From positions 1 through 25,924 of the forward strand of contig NZ_JZWV01000111.1 in NCBI RefSeq assembly GCF_000966975.1: DNA of 25,924 nucleotides, in the 5' to 3' direction. A program made the translations under genes and the position numbers. Shown piece by piece: positions 1-7,537 of this stretch (the first letter of the stretch is position 1; every line of letters starts with the position of its first letter). Source of the DNA: Streptomyces katrae (lineage in GTDB: Bacteria > Actinomycetota > Actinomycetes > Streptomycetales > Streptomycetaceae). The notes beneath the pieces are model-generated. The model was not told where the DNA came from. It saw only the letters and a list, made by a program, of their open reading frames with translations, and made no database searches.

Positions 1-48
1 CACCCGTCCCCTACCGACCGTCCCCGTCCGGCCCGGGGCCGCCGCGGC

Positions 49-54
49 TACCCT
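49..54 (+). promoter_or_regulatory. TACCCT -10 box of a probable leaderless transcript
   Basis: TACCCT fits the TANNNT -10 consensus and ends exactly 6 nt before the GTG at 61, so transcription would begin at or next to the start codon. There is no Shine-Dalgarno sequence. The same geometry recurs at four other genes in this window. No good -35 hexamer is visible. Confidence 0.5.
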
Positions 55-60
55 GCTGGA

Positions 61-531
61 GTGAGCAAGAAGCCGAGCCCCCGCACCCCCGCCGCGTCCC
101 CCGAAGGCCCCGCCGCCACGGCCGCGGAGCCCAAGACGCTGCCCGGCCGGCTGACCGCGGCCGCCGTACTGACCGCCCTGGAGGGCCTCGCCCTCGCCGG
201 CCTCGGCGTCTACATGCTGTTCGTCGGCATCGCCGGCCACCCCGACTCCCCGCAGCAGGCCGAGACCGGGGGAGTGACCCTCCTCGCCCTCGCCGCCCTC
301 CCGCTGATCGCGGCACGCGGGCTGCGCCTGGGCCGCCGCTGGAGCCGCGGCCCCGCACTGATCACCCAGCTGATGGCCCTCCCGGTCGCCTGGACCCTGT
401 GGACCACCGGCGGAGCCATGACCGCCGCCGCCGTGGCCCTCGCCCTGGCCGCCGTGGCCGTCGCCGGGCTCCTGGTGAACCCGACGGCGACCGAGGCCCT
501 GGGCATCGGACCCGCGGACCAGGCCCGATAA
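61..531 (+). CDS. Small integral membrane protein, function unknown
   Basis: This is a 156-residue protein starting with GTG. A hydrophilic Pro/Ala-rich N-terminus (about residues 1-28) is followed by four predicted membrane segments: about 30-55, 70-90, 98-118 and 120-142. The C-terminus is short and polar. I recognise no catalytic motif; it resembles the many streptomycete 'integral membrane protein' genes of unknown role. The start is supported by a -10 box 6 nt upstream, giving a likely leaderless mRNA. It converges on the sigma-factor gene with about 20 bp between the two stop codons. Function cannot be assigned from sequence. Confidence 0.8.
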   Translation: MSKKPSPRTPAASPEGPAATAAEPKTLPGRLTAAAVLTALEGLALAGLGVYMLFVGIAGHPDSPQQAETGGVTLLALAALPLIAARGLRLGRRWSRGPALITQLMALPVAWTLWTTGGAMTAAAVALALAAVAVAGLLVNPTATEALGIGPADQAR

Positions 532-550
532 CCCCTCCACCGCCCCTCGG

Positions 551-1552
551 TCACTCCTCCACGAGGAGCTTGTCCCGCAGCTGCGCCAGCGTGCGCGCCA
601 GCAGCCGGGAGACGTGCATCTGAGAGATGCCCACCTCCTGGGCGATCTGCGACTGGGTCATGTTCCCGAAGAAACGCAGCAGCAGGATCCGCTTCTCCCG
701 CGGCGGCAGCCCCTCCAGCAGCGGCTTGAGCGACTCGCGGTACTCGACGCCCTCCAGCGCCTCGTCCTCCGAGCCCAGGGTGTCCGCCACCGCGGGCGAC
801 TCGTCGTCCGTGTCCGGCACGTCCAGCGACAGGGTGCTGTAGGCATTGGCCGATTCCAGCCCCTCCAGCACCTCCTCCTCGGAGATCCCCAGCCGCTCGG
901 CCAGCTCGTGCACCGTGGGGGAGCGGCCGTGCTGCTGGGACAGCTCCGCCGTCGCCGTGGTCAGCGAAAGCCGCAGCTCCTGCAGGCGCCGCGGCACCCG
1001 CACCGCCCAGCCCTTGTCACGGAAGTGCCGCTTGATCTCGCCGACCACGGTGGGAGTGGCGTATGTCGAGAACTCCACCCCCCGGTCCGGATCGAACCGG
1101 TCCACCGACTTGATCAGGCCGATCGTCGCCACCTGCGTCAGATCGTCCAGCGGCTCGCCCCGGTTGCGGAACCGCCGCGCCAGGTGCTCGACCAGCGGCA
1201 GGTGCATCCGCACCAGCCGGTTGCGCAGCTCCGCCCGCTCCGGCGAACCCTCGGGCAGCGCGCGCAGCTCGAAGAACAGGGCCCGCGCGCCACTGCGGTC
1301 CCGCGGATCCGGCAGCACCACGTGCGCCTCGTCCGCCGCCTCCGGGACCGGGGCCTCCGATGGCTGGGGTTGGTCGTGCTGGTTCTCGCTCATAGGGCCC
1401 GCCCGTCGCTCCGCCGAGTCCAAAAAGCCGTCTTCCGCATCCGCGTCAGCCGGGTGCGGCCGGGCGTGGTGCTGCTCCGGGATGCCGCCGTCGACCTCGT
1501 GCCGTACCCGGGGCCGATCCCCGCCCCGCACCGGGATCTCCCCGCCGCTCAC
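551..1552 (-). CDS. sigH: SigB/SigF-family stress RNA polymerase sigma factor (SigH-like)
   Basis: This is an alternative sigma-70 factor of the SigB/F/G group. Regions 2-4 are clear: HLPLVEHLARRF, then DLTQVATIGLIKSVDRFDP (core binding), then FSTYATPTVVGEIKRHFRD (region 2.4). A C-terminal region 4 helix-turn-helix contains REKRILLLRFF and SQIAQEVGISQMHVSRLL. Two starts are plausible. A GTG at 1552 overlaps the stop of the upstream anti-sigma gene as GTGA and gives 333 residues. An ATG at 1393 gives 280 residues starting MSENQHDQ. I give the long form because of the overlap and because the extra 53 codons keep G/C third positions. Family knowledge: these factors direct osmotic, stationary-phase and developmental genes and are held by RsbW-type anti-sigma factors. 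The sigH symbol rests on the neighbouring anti-sigma gene and the sodN/encapsulin neighbourhood, so the exact paralogue is inferred. Confidence 0.85.
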   Translation of the reverse strand: MSGGEIPVRGGDRPRVRHEVDGGIPEQHHARPHPADADAEDGFLDSAERRAGPMSENQHDQPQPSEAPVPEAADEAHVVLPDPRDRSGARALFFELRALPEGSPERAELRNRLVRMHLPLVEHLARRFRNRGEPLDDLTQVATIGLIKSVDRFDPDRGVEFSTYATPTVVGEIKRHFRDKGWAVRVPRRLQELRLSLTTATAELSQQHGRSPTVHELAERLGISEEEVLEGLESANAYSTLSLDVPDTDDESPAVADTLGSEDEALEGVEYRESLKPLLEGLPPREKRILLLRFFGNMTQSQIAQEVGISQMHVSRLLARTLAQLRDKLLVEE

Positions 1553-1962
1553 GCCGGGCCTGGCCCCGCGCCGCGCTGTTTGTAGAGGCTGATGCTCACC
1601 GTCCGGTTGTCCTCGACCGTCGCCTCGACCTTGCCGGCCAGCGCCGACAGCACGGTCCACGCGAACGTGTCCCGCTCCGGCGCGCGCCCGTCGGTGGTGG
1701 GCGCGGAAACGGTCACTTCCAGCGAATCGTCGATCAGCCGGAAGACGCAGCTGAGGACGGAGCCCGGCACGGCCTGCTGGAGCAGGATCGCGCAGGCCTC
1801 GTCCACCGCGATGCGGAGGTCCTCGATCTCGTCGAGGGTGAAGTCCAACCGTGCCGCGAGACCGGCCGTGGCCGTTCGCAGCACCGACAGGTAGGCACCC
1901 GCAGCCGGCAGCCGGACTTCCACGAAGTCCTGGGTCCCGGGCTCGCCTGCGATCTGGGACAC
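1549..1962 (-). CDS. prsH: RsbW-like anti-sigma factor (UshX/PrsH type)
   Basis: This 137-residue protein has the GHKL/HATPase_c fold typical of RsbW/SpoIIAB anti-sigma factors. The N-box region reads LRIAVDEACAILLQQA, where the usual Asn is degenerate, as in many streptomycete members. A central beta region follows, and the C-terminal segment TFAWTVLSALAGKVEATVEDNRTVSISLYKQ matches the family. I chose the GTG at 1962 (VSQIAGEPG) because GGAGG lies 5 nt upstream; the frame is open further upstream but no better site is seen. Its stop overlaps the sigma-factor GTG (GTGA), so the two are probably translationally coupled. The role would be to bind and inactivate the adjacent sigma factor, released by an anti-anti-sigma partner not present in the window. 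Confidence 0.85.
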   Translation of the reverse strand: MSQIAGEPGTQDFVEVRLPAAGAYLSVLRTATAGLAARLDFTLDEIEDLRIAVDEACAILLQQAVPGSVLSCVFRLIDDSLEVTVSAPTTDGRAPERDTFAWTVLSALAGKVEATVEDNRTVSISLYKQRGAGPGPA

Positions 1963-2176
1963 CCTCACCTCCAAGGTGGTACGAGCTCTGTTCGCCGGTG
2001 ACGCTATCGCGATCCGGGCGATCGTGTCGCGGCACCCCTCATGACGCCGGAAGACGCCCGCCGTGGAGCGACCGGGCCGACCCCACCTCCGTGCAGTGAC
2101 TGATGGTAAGCCCATGAGTACGCACAGTGGCTAGGGGTCTGCGGGCCCAATTCGGGGGAACCGGCGGAGGGTTGAA

Positions 2177-2200
2177 CTACCCCGCTTCAGACGATCGAAC
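2177..2200 (-). promoter_or_regulatory. Candidate SigB-type promoter for the anti-sigma/sigma operon
   Basis: On the minus strand GTTC is followed after 14 nt by GGGTAG, resembling the streptomycete SigB/SigH-type promoter (GNNT, 14-16 nt, GGGTA). It lies about 215 bp upstream of the anti-sigma start and overlaps the 3' end of the zinc-finger gene. Autogenous control of such operons is known in the family. The -35 is imperfect, so this is tentative. Confidence 0.35.
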
Positions 2201-2447
2201 CGTCGACAAAACACCAACGCCACGTCTCGCCCGGTTCGAAGCTGCGCATCACCGGATGGCCCGTCTCCTGGTGGTGCGCCGTGGCGTGCCGGTGGGGAGA
2301 GCTGTCACAGCAGGCCACGTACCCGCACCCGAGGCACATCCGCAGCTGGACCGGATGGCTCCCGAGCACTTCGCATTCCGGGCAGGTCAGCGCATGCGGG
2401 ACGGGCTCGGGGCGCGGCAGTTCGGCAACGTGGGTGCACTCGCTCAT
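2187..2447 (-). CDS. UBP-type zinc-finger protein
   Basis: This is an 86-residue protein built almost entirely of a zf-UBP domain. The metal ligands are readable: Cys4-x-His (ECTH), CPEC at about 22-25, CLGCGYVACC at about 38-47, and the His-rich run SSPHRHATAHHQETGHPV. It ends with an aromatic segment (TWRWCFVDGSIV). Eukaryotic UBP fingers bind the C-terminal tail of ubiquitin; stand-alone bacterial versions are common in actinobacteria and have no firm role. The ATG at 2447 gives MSECTH. It is divergent from the Na+/H+ antiporter, with only 65 bp between their starts, so the two probably share a regulatory region. A functional link to the antiporter is only an inference. Confidence 0.8.
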   Translation of the reverse strand: MSECTHVAELPRPEPVPHALTCPECEVLGSHPVQLRMCLGCGYVACCDSSPHRHATAHHQETGHPVMRSFEPGETWRWCFVDGSIV

Positions 2448-2512
2448 GATGGCCAGGTTACGGCCAGGGCGCGGGTGGGACATCGGCGACGACGGATGGG
2501 GATGGATCTTCG

Positions 2513-4096
2513 ATGGAGGTATTGCCGCTGGTGGCGCTGGTGGCGGTGAGCACCGCCGTGGCGGGGGCGGCCCGGCGCACGCCCGTGCCGGCGCCGCTGC
2601 TGCTGGTCGCGGTGGGACTCGTCGCGGCGTACGTGCCGGGGGTGCCCTCGTACGCCCTCGACCCGCACATCGTGCTGCCGCTGCTGCTCCCGCCGCTGCT
2701 GCACACGGCCGCGGTCGACAGCTCGTACCTGGACCTGCGGGCCAACGCACGGCCGATCGCCCTGCTGTCGGTGGGGTACGTGCTGTTCGCGACGCTGGTG
2801 GTGGGCTGGGTGACGTACCTGGCCGTGCCCGGGGTGTCGCTGCCGGTGGCGCTGGTGCTGGGCGCGGTCGTGGCCCCGCCGGACGCGGTCGCGGCGACCG
2901 CGATCGCGCGGCGGCTGGGGCTGCCGAACCGGGTGACGACCATCCTGCAGGGCGAGTCCCTGGTGAACGACGCCACCGCCATCACCGCCTACAAGGTGGC
3001 CCTGGCCGCGGTGGTCGGGACGAGTGCGGGCTGGTCGGGCGGACTCGCCGAGTTCCTGCTGGCCTCGGTGGGCGGGGTGGGGGTCGGCCTGCTGCTGATG
3101 GTCCCGATCCACCAGCTGAGGAAGCGGCTGAAGGAGCCCCTGCTCCAGAACACCCTGTCGCTGCTGATCCCCTTCGTGGCGTACGCGGCGGCGGAGCGGG
3201 TCCACGCGTCGGGCGTCCTCGCGGTGGTGGTCGTGGCCCTCTACATCGGCCACCGGAACTGGCAGGTCGACTTCGCGACCCGGCTCCAGGAGGAGGCGGT
3301 GTGGAAGGTCGTCGCGTTCGTCCTGGAGTCGGTCGTCTTCGCGCTGATCGGCCTCCAGCTGCCGGTGGTGCTGAAGGGGCTCGGCGAGTACGAGGGGATC
3401 GCGGCCGCCTGGTACGCGGTCGCGGTGTTCCTCGTCGTGGTGGTGGCCCGGTTCGTGTGGGTCTTCCCGGCGACCTTCGTGCCGAGGTGGGTCTCGGAAC
3501 GGATCCGCACGCGGGAGCCCGACACCGACTGGAAGTCCCCGGTGATCGTGGGGTGGGCCGGGATGCGCGGGGTGGTCTCGCTGGCGATCGCCTTCTCCGT
3601 GCCGATGACCGTGCCGCACCGCAACCTGATCCTGTTCCTCACGTTCACGACGGTGATCGGGACGCTGGTGGTGCAGGGCCTGACCCTCCCGCCGCTGATC
3701 CGGGCGCTGCGGCTGCCGCCGCGCGACGCCCAGGCCGAGACGCTGGCGGAGGCCCAGGCCCAGAGCGAGGCCTCCCGGGCGGCCGAGGAACGCCTGGCGG
3801 AACTGCTGGAGGACCCGGCGAACAGCACCCTGCCGCCGCCCCTGGTGGACCGGCTGCGCACGGTCCTGGAACGGCGGCGCAACGCGGTGTGGGAGCGGCT
3901 GGGCGAGGTCAACCCGGTGACGGGGGAGTCGGCGGACGACGTCTACCGGCGGCTGGCCCGCGAGATGATCGAGGCGGAGCGGGAGGTGTTCGTGGCCTTG
4001 CGCGACCGCCGGCGCATCGACGACGAGATGCTGCGGGGCCTGCTGCGCAGGCTCGACCTGGAGGAGGCGGCGGCCTACCGGGAGGAGGCGGGCTGA
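2513..4096 (+). CDS. Na+/H+ antiporter of the CPA1 (NhaP/NHE) family
   Basis: This 527-residue membrane protein has about 12 hydrophobic segments across residues 1-400 and a charged, helical cytoplasmic tail of about 120 residues. Diagnostic CPA1 motifs are visible: APPDAVAATAI (Asp124), GESLVNDATA with the Asn152-Asp153 ion-binding pair, and GWAGMRGVVSLAIA late in the membrane domain. It should exchange cytoplasmic Na+ (or K+) for external protons, serving pH and salt homeostasis. The tail contains ALRDRRRIDDEMLRGLLRRLDLEE, a signature seen in many actinobacterial members. The ATG at 2513 starts directly with the first hydrophobic helix. The gene is convergent with the PLP enzyme, 37 bp away. 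A stress sigma factor lies nearby, but no regulatory link is proven. Confidence 0.9.
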   Translation: MEVLPLVALVAVSTAVAGAARRTPVPAPLLLVAVGLVAAYVPGVPSYALDPHIVLPLLLPPLLHTAAVDSSYLDLRANARPIALLSVGYVLFATLVVGWVTYLAVPGVSLPVALVLGAVVAPPDAVAATAIARRLGLPNRVTTILQGESLVNDATAITAYKVALAAVVGTSAGWSGGLAEFLLASVGGVGVGLLLMVPIHQLRKRLKEPLLQNTLSLLIPFVAYAAAERVHASGVLAVVVVALYIGHRNWQVDFATRLQEEAVWKVVAFVLESVVFALIGLQLPVVLKGLGEYEGIAAAWYAVAVFLVVVVARFVWVFPATFVPRWVSERIRTREPDTDWKSPVIVGWAGMRGVVSLAIAFSVPMTVPHRNLILFLTFTTVIGTLVVQGLTLPPLIRALRLPPRDAQAETLAEAQAQSEASRAAEERLAELLEDPANSTLPPPLVDRLRTVLERRRNAVWERLGEVNPVTGESADDVYRRLAREMIEAEREVFVALRDRRRIDDEMLRGLLRRLDLEEAAAYREEAG

Positions 4097-4133
4097 CCCC
4101 GGGCCGGGCGCCTGCGGCCGCCCTGCGCCCGCT

Positions 4134-5027
4134 CTACGGCCGCCCCGTCACGATCGCCGTGAGCGTCGTGCCCCGGGGGAAGGCGCCCGCTTGCGTCAGG
4201 GTGGTCAGGGCCTGGAGGAGCTTGGCGACGTAGATGCGTTCCACCGGGAGGCCGTGGCGGGACTCGAAGTCCGCCGCGAAGGCTTCGAGGGATGCGGGGA
4301 CGCGGGCGTAGCCCCCGTGGTCGTGGCCCTCGGCCAGGGTCCAGTTGGCGGTGGGGGCTCCGAAGGCCGCCGTCTGGAGGGAACGTATCTCCGGCTCCAG
4401 GAAGCCGCCCGCCAGGACCGGGACCCCCAGGGCGCGCTGACCGGGGGCCAGCCCGGCGGCCAGGCCGGCCAGGGTGCCCCCCGTCCCGCAGGCGACGGCC
4501 ACCACGTCGCCGGCGCCCCGCAGTTCGCGCCCCAGCTCCGCACAGCCGGTGAGGGCGAGCGGGTTGCTGCCGCCCTCCGGGACCGGGTACGCGTCCGCCG
4601 CCCCGGCGGCGGCCAGGAGGCGGGCCAGGACCTCGGGCTCGGCCTTGCGCCGGTAGTCCGAGCGGGTGACGAAGTGCAGCCGCATCCCGTCCGCCGCGCA
4701 GCGGGTCAGGGAGTCGTTGAGGGGGCGGTCCGCGAGCTCGTCGCCGCGGACGATGCCGACCGTCTCCAGGCCGAGCAGCCGTCCGGCTGCCGCCGTGGCC
4801 CGGAGGTGGTTGGAGTAGGCACCGCCGAAGGTGACGAGCCGGTCGCGGCCCGCCTCCAGGGCCGCCCGGAGGTTCGGCGCGAGCTTGCGCCACTTGTTGC
4901 CCGGCAGCTCCGGGTGGACGAGGTCGTCGCGCTTGAGGAGGAGCCGGACGCCGCGCGCGCCGAAGCGTTCGTCGGCCGCCTCGACGAGGGGGGACGGCGG
5001 GCGCGGGCGCAGCTCGGGGTGGGTCAC
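4134..5027 (-). CDS. PLP-dependent ACC deaminase / D-cysteine desulfhydrase family enzyme
   Basis: This 297-residue fold-type II PLP enzyme carries the Schiff-base lysine in PGNKWRKL (Lys45), the substrate loop TFGGAYSNHLRATAAAG, and the phosphate-binding loop CGTGGTLAGLAAG. The family includes 1-aminocyclopropane-1-carboxylate deaminase (to 2-oxobutyrate and ammonia) and D-cysteine desulfhydrase (to pyruvate, H2S and ammonia). The length is a little short, and I cannot assign the substrate from motifs. The GTG at 5027 lies 10 bp after the amidase stop on the same strand, so the two probably form a transcription unit. The Shine-Dalgarno is weak, which would fit coupling to the upstream gene. 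Confidence 0.85.
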   Translation of the reverse strand: MTHPELRPRPPSPLVEAADERFGARGVRLLLKRDDLVHPELPGNKWRKLAPNLRAALEAGRDRLVTFGGAYSNHLRATAAAGRLLGLETVGIVRGDELADRPLNDSLTRCAADGMRLHFVTRSDYRRKAEPEVLARLLAAAGAADAYPVPEGGSNPLALTGCAELGRELRGAGDVVAVACGTGGTLAGLAAGLAPGQRALGVPVLAGGFLEPEIRSLQTAAFGAPTANWTLAEGHDHGGYARVPASLEAFAADFESRHGLPVERIYVAKLLQALTTLTQAGAFPRGTTLTAIVTGRP

Positions 5028-5037
5028 CAGCCCATTG

Positions 5038-5628
5038 TCACTTGAGCCGGTCGGCGATCCGTTCGCGGAGCCAGTCCATCGTGAAGCCCCTGGGGTCGAT
5101 CTTGCCCGGCTGCCATTCGAGGTGGCCGATGACCGAGCGGGCCGTCCAGCCGTGGACGCGGCAGACGGCGGCCGCCGCGCGGGCCATCGCGTCGAGCTGG
5201 GCGGGCGGCCAGGGGTCCCGGCCGTCGCCGAGGTTCTCGCACTCGAAGCCGTAGAAGAAGCGATTGCCGTCGGTGTCGGCGTGGTGGACCGGGGGGAGGC
5301 GGCGCTCCGCGACGACCGCCGCCAGGACGTCGGAGTCGCCCGCGCCGGCGTGGTTGGCGCGGCCGTAGCCGACGAGGTGGACGCGGCCGTCCTTGGTGAT
5401 GACCCCGTGGCAGAGCGGGCCGGGCAGGGCGCGGTCCCCGTCGCGGCAGAGTTCCACGGTGTACGCGGCGCCGTGGGTGACCGTGTGGTGGATCATCACT
5501 CCGTGCACCGGCCCCCAGGGGCCCTTGTGGTTGCGGTTGTGCGTGCGCCAGTTCCCGACCTCGACGACGGTCAGTCCTTCGGCGCGCAGGGCGTGGATGA
5601 AGCGGTCCGTGGACATGGGTGCGGACAT
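5038..5628 (-). CDS. N-acetylmuramoyl-L-alanine amidase (Amidase_2/PGRP-like)
   Basis: This 196-residue protein has the zinc-amidase fold. The first ligand is in VMIHHTVTH (His47). YGFECENLG is the conserved beta strand, and GHLEWQPGKIDPR supplies His169, Lys176 and Asp178, matching the T7-lysozyme-type H...K.x site with Asp in place of Cys. It should cleave the lactyl-amide bond between MurNAc and L-Ala. There is no signal peptide, transmembrane segment or cell-wall-binding domain, so it looks like a phage-type or cytoplasmic recycling enzyme rather than a secreted autolysin. The ATG at 5628 is favoured over an internal ATG at 5615 because AGGGAGG precedes it. A 28-bp inverted repeat sits just upstream. 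Confidence 0.85.
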   Translation of the reverse strand: MSAPMSTDRFIHALRAEGLTVVEVGNWRTHNRNHKGPWGPVHGVMIHHTVTHGAAYTVELCRDGDRALPGPLCHGVITKDGRVHLVGYGRANHAGAGDSDVLAAVVAERRLPPVHHADTDGNRFFYGFECENLGDGRDPWPPAQLDAMARAAAAVCRVHGWTARSVIGHLEWQPGKIDPRGFTMDWLRERIADRLK

Positions 5629-5642
5629 GGCCGCCTCCCTTA

Positions 5643-5670
5643 CGGTACGTGCTCGGTTCGTTACGTACCG
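5643..5670. promoter_or_regulatory. Inverted repeat upstream of the amidase gene
   Basis: Perfect 8-bp arms CGGTACGT and ACGTACCG flank a 12-nt centre. It starts 15 bp upstream of the amidase ATG, in the position of a repressor operator over the promoter or leader. The arm resembles TetR-type operators, but no cognate regulator lies next to it. Confidence 0.45.
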
Positions 5671-5747
5671 GTGTAGTGGAAGCGGCCCTTCCGCGACTAG
5701 GGCGTGTTTCGGCCAGTCGGTCGGCCCACTGGTCGGCCGGCCGGCCG

Positions 5748-6938
5748 TCACGCCGAGGCGAGCCAGAGGTCCGGGCCGAAGACCTCGTAGTGGATGTCGG
5801 CCGCGGGGACCCCCTTGGTGATCAGCTGCGCGCGGACCGCCCGCATGAAGGGGAGCGGGCCGCAGAGGTAGGCCTGGGTGCCGGGGGCGACGGGGGTGCC
5901 GCCCAGGTCGAGGAGGCCGGTCGCGTCGCCCGGTTCCGCGTCGGACTCGTACCAGAAGCGGACCGAGGCCTCGGGCAGCTTGTGCGCCAGGGCGCGGTGG
6001 TCGGCACGCAGGGCGTGGTCCGCCGGGGTGCGGTCGGCGTGCAGGACGGTGACGGGGGCGGGGTGCCCGGTTTCGGCCAGGTGCTCCAGCATCGAGAGCA
6101 TCGGGGTGCAGCCGATCCCGGCGGAGGCGAGCAGGAGCGGCGCCGTCGAGTCCCGCAGGACCAGGTCGCCGTAGGGGGCCGAGACGCGCAGGGTGTCACC
6201 GGGGCGGACGTGGGCGTGCAGGTGGCCGGAGACCTCGCCGTCGGGGCCCGCGCCGCCGTGGACCCGCTTGACCGTGATCGCGCGGGCGGCGGAGCCGGGC
6301 GAGCCGGAGAGGCTGTACTGGCGGATCTGGCGGGCGCCGTCGGGCAGTTCGGTCTGGACGGAGACGTACTGGCCGGGCCTGAAGCCGGGCGCGGGGGCGC
6401 CGTCGGCGGGGACGAGGTGGAAGGTGGCGCAGTCCGCCGTCTCCTCGGTCCGCGCGGTCACGGTCCACTCCCGCCAGACGTCCCCGGCCAGGACCCGGTG
6501 TTCGGCGTAGAGGCGCTCCTCGATGGAGATGAGGGCGTTGGCCATCAGCCAGTAGACCTCGTCCCAGGCCTCGGCGACCTCGGGGGTGACGGCCTCGCCG
6601 AGGATCTCGGCCATGGCCTCGAAGAGGTGCAGGCGGACGACCGGGTACTGCTCGCGGGTGACGCCGAGGGAGGCGTGCTTGTGGGCGATGCGGCCGAGCA
6701 TCACGTCCGGGCGGGTGTCCGGGTGCTCCAGGAGGTGGGTGGCGAAGGCCGCGATGGAGCCGGCGAGGGCCTGCTTCTGGAGACCGGCGTTCTGGTTGCC
6801 CCGGTTGAAGAGGTCGCGCAGGAGCGCCGGGTGGGCCGCGAAGAGCTTCTCGTAGAACAGCTCCGTGATGTCACCGATGGCCGCGCCGACGGCGGGCAGG
6901 GTGGCGCGTACGGTCGCGGCCGACTTCTCGGACAGCAT
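5748..6938 (-). CDS. hmp: Flavohaemoglobin, nitric oxide dioxygenase
   Basis: This 396-residue, full-length flavohaemoprotein converts NO plus O2 to nitrate using NAD(P)H. The globin domain (about 1-140) has distal Tyr29 in ELFYEKLF, Gln54 on the E helix, and proximal His88 in AHKHASLGV with Tyr98 nearby. The FAD domain (about 150-260) carries RQYSLSG at 206-212. The NAD-binding domain has GIGCTPM at 274-280 and ends in YEVFGPDLW. The ATG at 6938 is preceded by GAGGAG 5 nt upstream. nsrR lies immediately upstream in the same orientation, and a separate NsrR-like operator sits 24-46 bp before the start. Derepression by NO is therefore strongly inferred. Confidence 0.95.
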   Translation of the reverse strand: MLSEKSAATVRATLPAVGAAIGDITELFYEKLFAAHPALLRDLFNRGNQNAGLQKQALAGSIAAFATHLLEHPDTRPDVMLGRIAHKHASLGVTREQYPVVRLHLFEAMAEILGEAVTPEVAEAWDEVYWLMANALISIEERLYAEHRVLAGDVWREWTVTARTEETADCATFHLVPADGAPAPGFRPGQYVSVQTELPDGARQIRQYSLSGSPGSAARAITVKRVHGGAGPDGEVSGHLHAHVRPGDTLRVSAPYGDLVLRDSTAPLLLASAGIGCTPMLSMLEHLAETGHPAPVTVLHADRTPADHALRADHRALAHKLPEASVRFWYESDAEPGDATGLLDLGGTPVAPGTQAYLCGPLPFMRAVRAQLITKGVPAADIHYEVFGPDLWLASA

Positions 6939-6961
6939 GGGGGCTCCTCGCGTGAGTGGGT

Positions 6962-6984
6962 AATTGGTATCTGAGGTTCGTATT
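6962..6984. promoter_or_regulatory. NsrR operator of hmp
   Basis: This is a 23-bp imperfect inverted repeat with 11-bp arms around one base. The left arm is AATTGGTATCT; the complement of the right arm is AATACGAACCT, matching at 7 of 11 positions. It closely resembles the 11-1-11 NsrR operator of Streptomyces coelicolor hmpA1 as I remember it. It is AT-rich against a very GC-rich background and lies just upstream of hmp. Confidence 0.75.
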
Positions 6985-7042
6985 TAAGGGTGTGGTGAAC
7001 GGGAGGCTCGGCGGGCCGTGGGGCTCCGTCGGGCGGGGTGGG

Positions 7043-7501
7043 TCAGGGGGCCGCCGCGGCCGGGCCGCGGGCGGTGGCCGAGAGGCCGAGGAGGAGCGGG
7101 CCCGTGGGGGCCGCCACCAGTTCCTCCACCGTGAGCGGGTCCAGCGCGGCGAAGAAGGCCTCCTGGGCCCGGCGCAGCGCCCCGCGCAGGATGCACGCCC
7201 CGCGCAGCGGGCAGGGCGTGGCCCCGTCGCAGTCCACGACGTCCCCCTCGCCCTCCAGCTCCCGCACGACGCCGCCCACCGAGGCGGCGCGGCCGGCCGC
7301 GGTGAGCGCCAGCCCGCCGCCGCGGCCCCGCCGCGCCTCGACCAGGCCGAGGTGCTGGAGCCGGGCGACCACCTTGGCGGTGTGGGTGTACGGCACCTCC
7401 ATGGTCGCCGCCACCTCGCGGGTGGTGGGGAGTTCCGCGTCCTCGACCGCCAGGCGCATCAGGACGCGCAGCGCCAGGTCGGTGAACCGGGTCAGCCTCA
7501 T
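7043..7501 (-). CDS. nsrR: NsrR, Rrf2-family [4Fe-4S] nitric-oxide-sensing repressor
   Basis: This 152-residue protein has an Rrf2 winged helix at the N-terminus (MRLTRFTDLALRVLM, then PTTREVAATMEVPYTHTAKVVARLQ). Three cysteines in CX5CX5C spacing (Cys91, Cys97, Cys103; CDGATPCPLRGAC) are the cluster ligands. Asp8, the fourth ligand in the structurally known S. coelicolor NsrR, is present. NO destroys or nitrosylates the cluster and releases DNA. The ATG at 7501 is supported by a -10 box exactly 6 nt upstream, so the mRNA is probably leaderless. Its own promoter contains an NsrR-type operator, implying autorepression. It lies directly upstream of hmp in the same orientation. Confidence 0.95.
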   Translation of the reverse strand: MRLTRFTDLALRVLMRLAVEDAELPTTREVAATMEVPYTHTAKVVARLQHLGLVEARRGRGGGLALTAAGRAASVGGVVRELEGEGDVVDCDGATPCPLRGACILRGALRRAQEAFFAALDPLTVEELVAAPTGPLLLGLSATARGPAAAAP

Positions 7502-7507
7502 GGCCCC

Positions 7508-7537
7508 AGCGTAGGAAAACTGGCATGGCGGATGCAA
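7508..7537 (-). promoter_or_regulatory. nsrR promoter, leaderless
   Basis: On the minus strand TTGCAT (7532-7537) is followed after 18 nt by TACGCT (7508-7513), and then after 6 nt by the nsrR ATG. The -35 lies entirely inside the operator at 7518-7540, which explains repression by occlusion. Confidence 0.65.

Noticed and set aside
2090..2135. Imperfect inverted repeat near CAGTGACTGATGG upstream of the anti-sigma gene as a BldD site
   Set aside because: The symmetry is poor and the match to the BldD consensus is too weak to support from sequence alone.
2281..4233. A 650-codon plus-strand frame overlapping the antiporter
   Set aside because: It is Gly/Arg-rich without domains, while the overlapping frame at 2513 has clear antiporter motifs and membrane segments.
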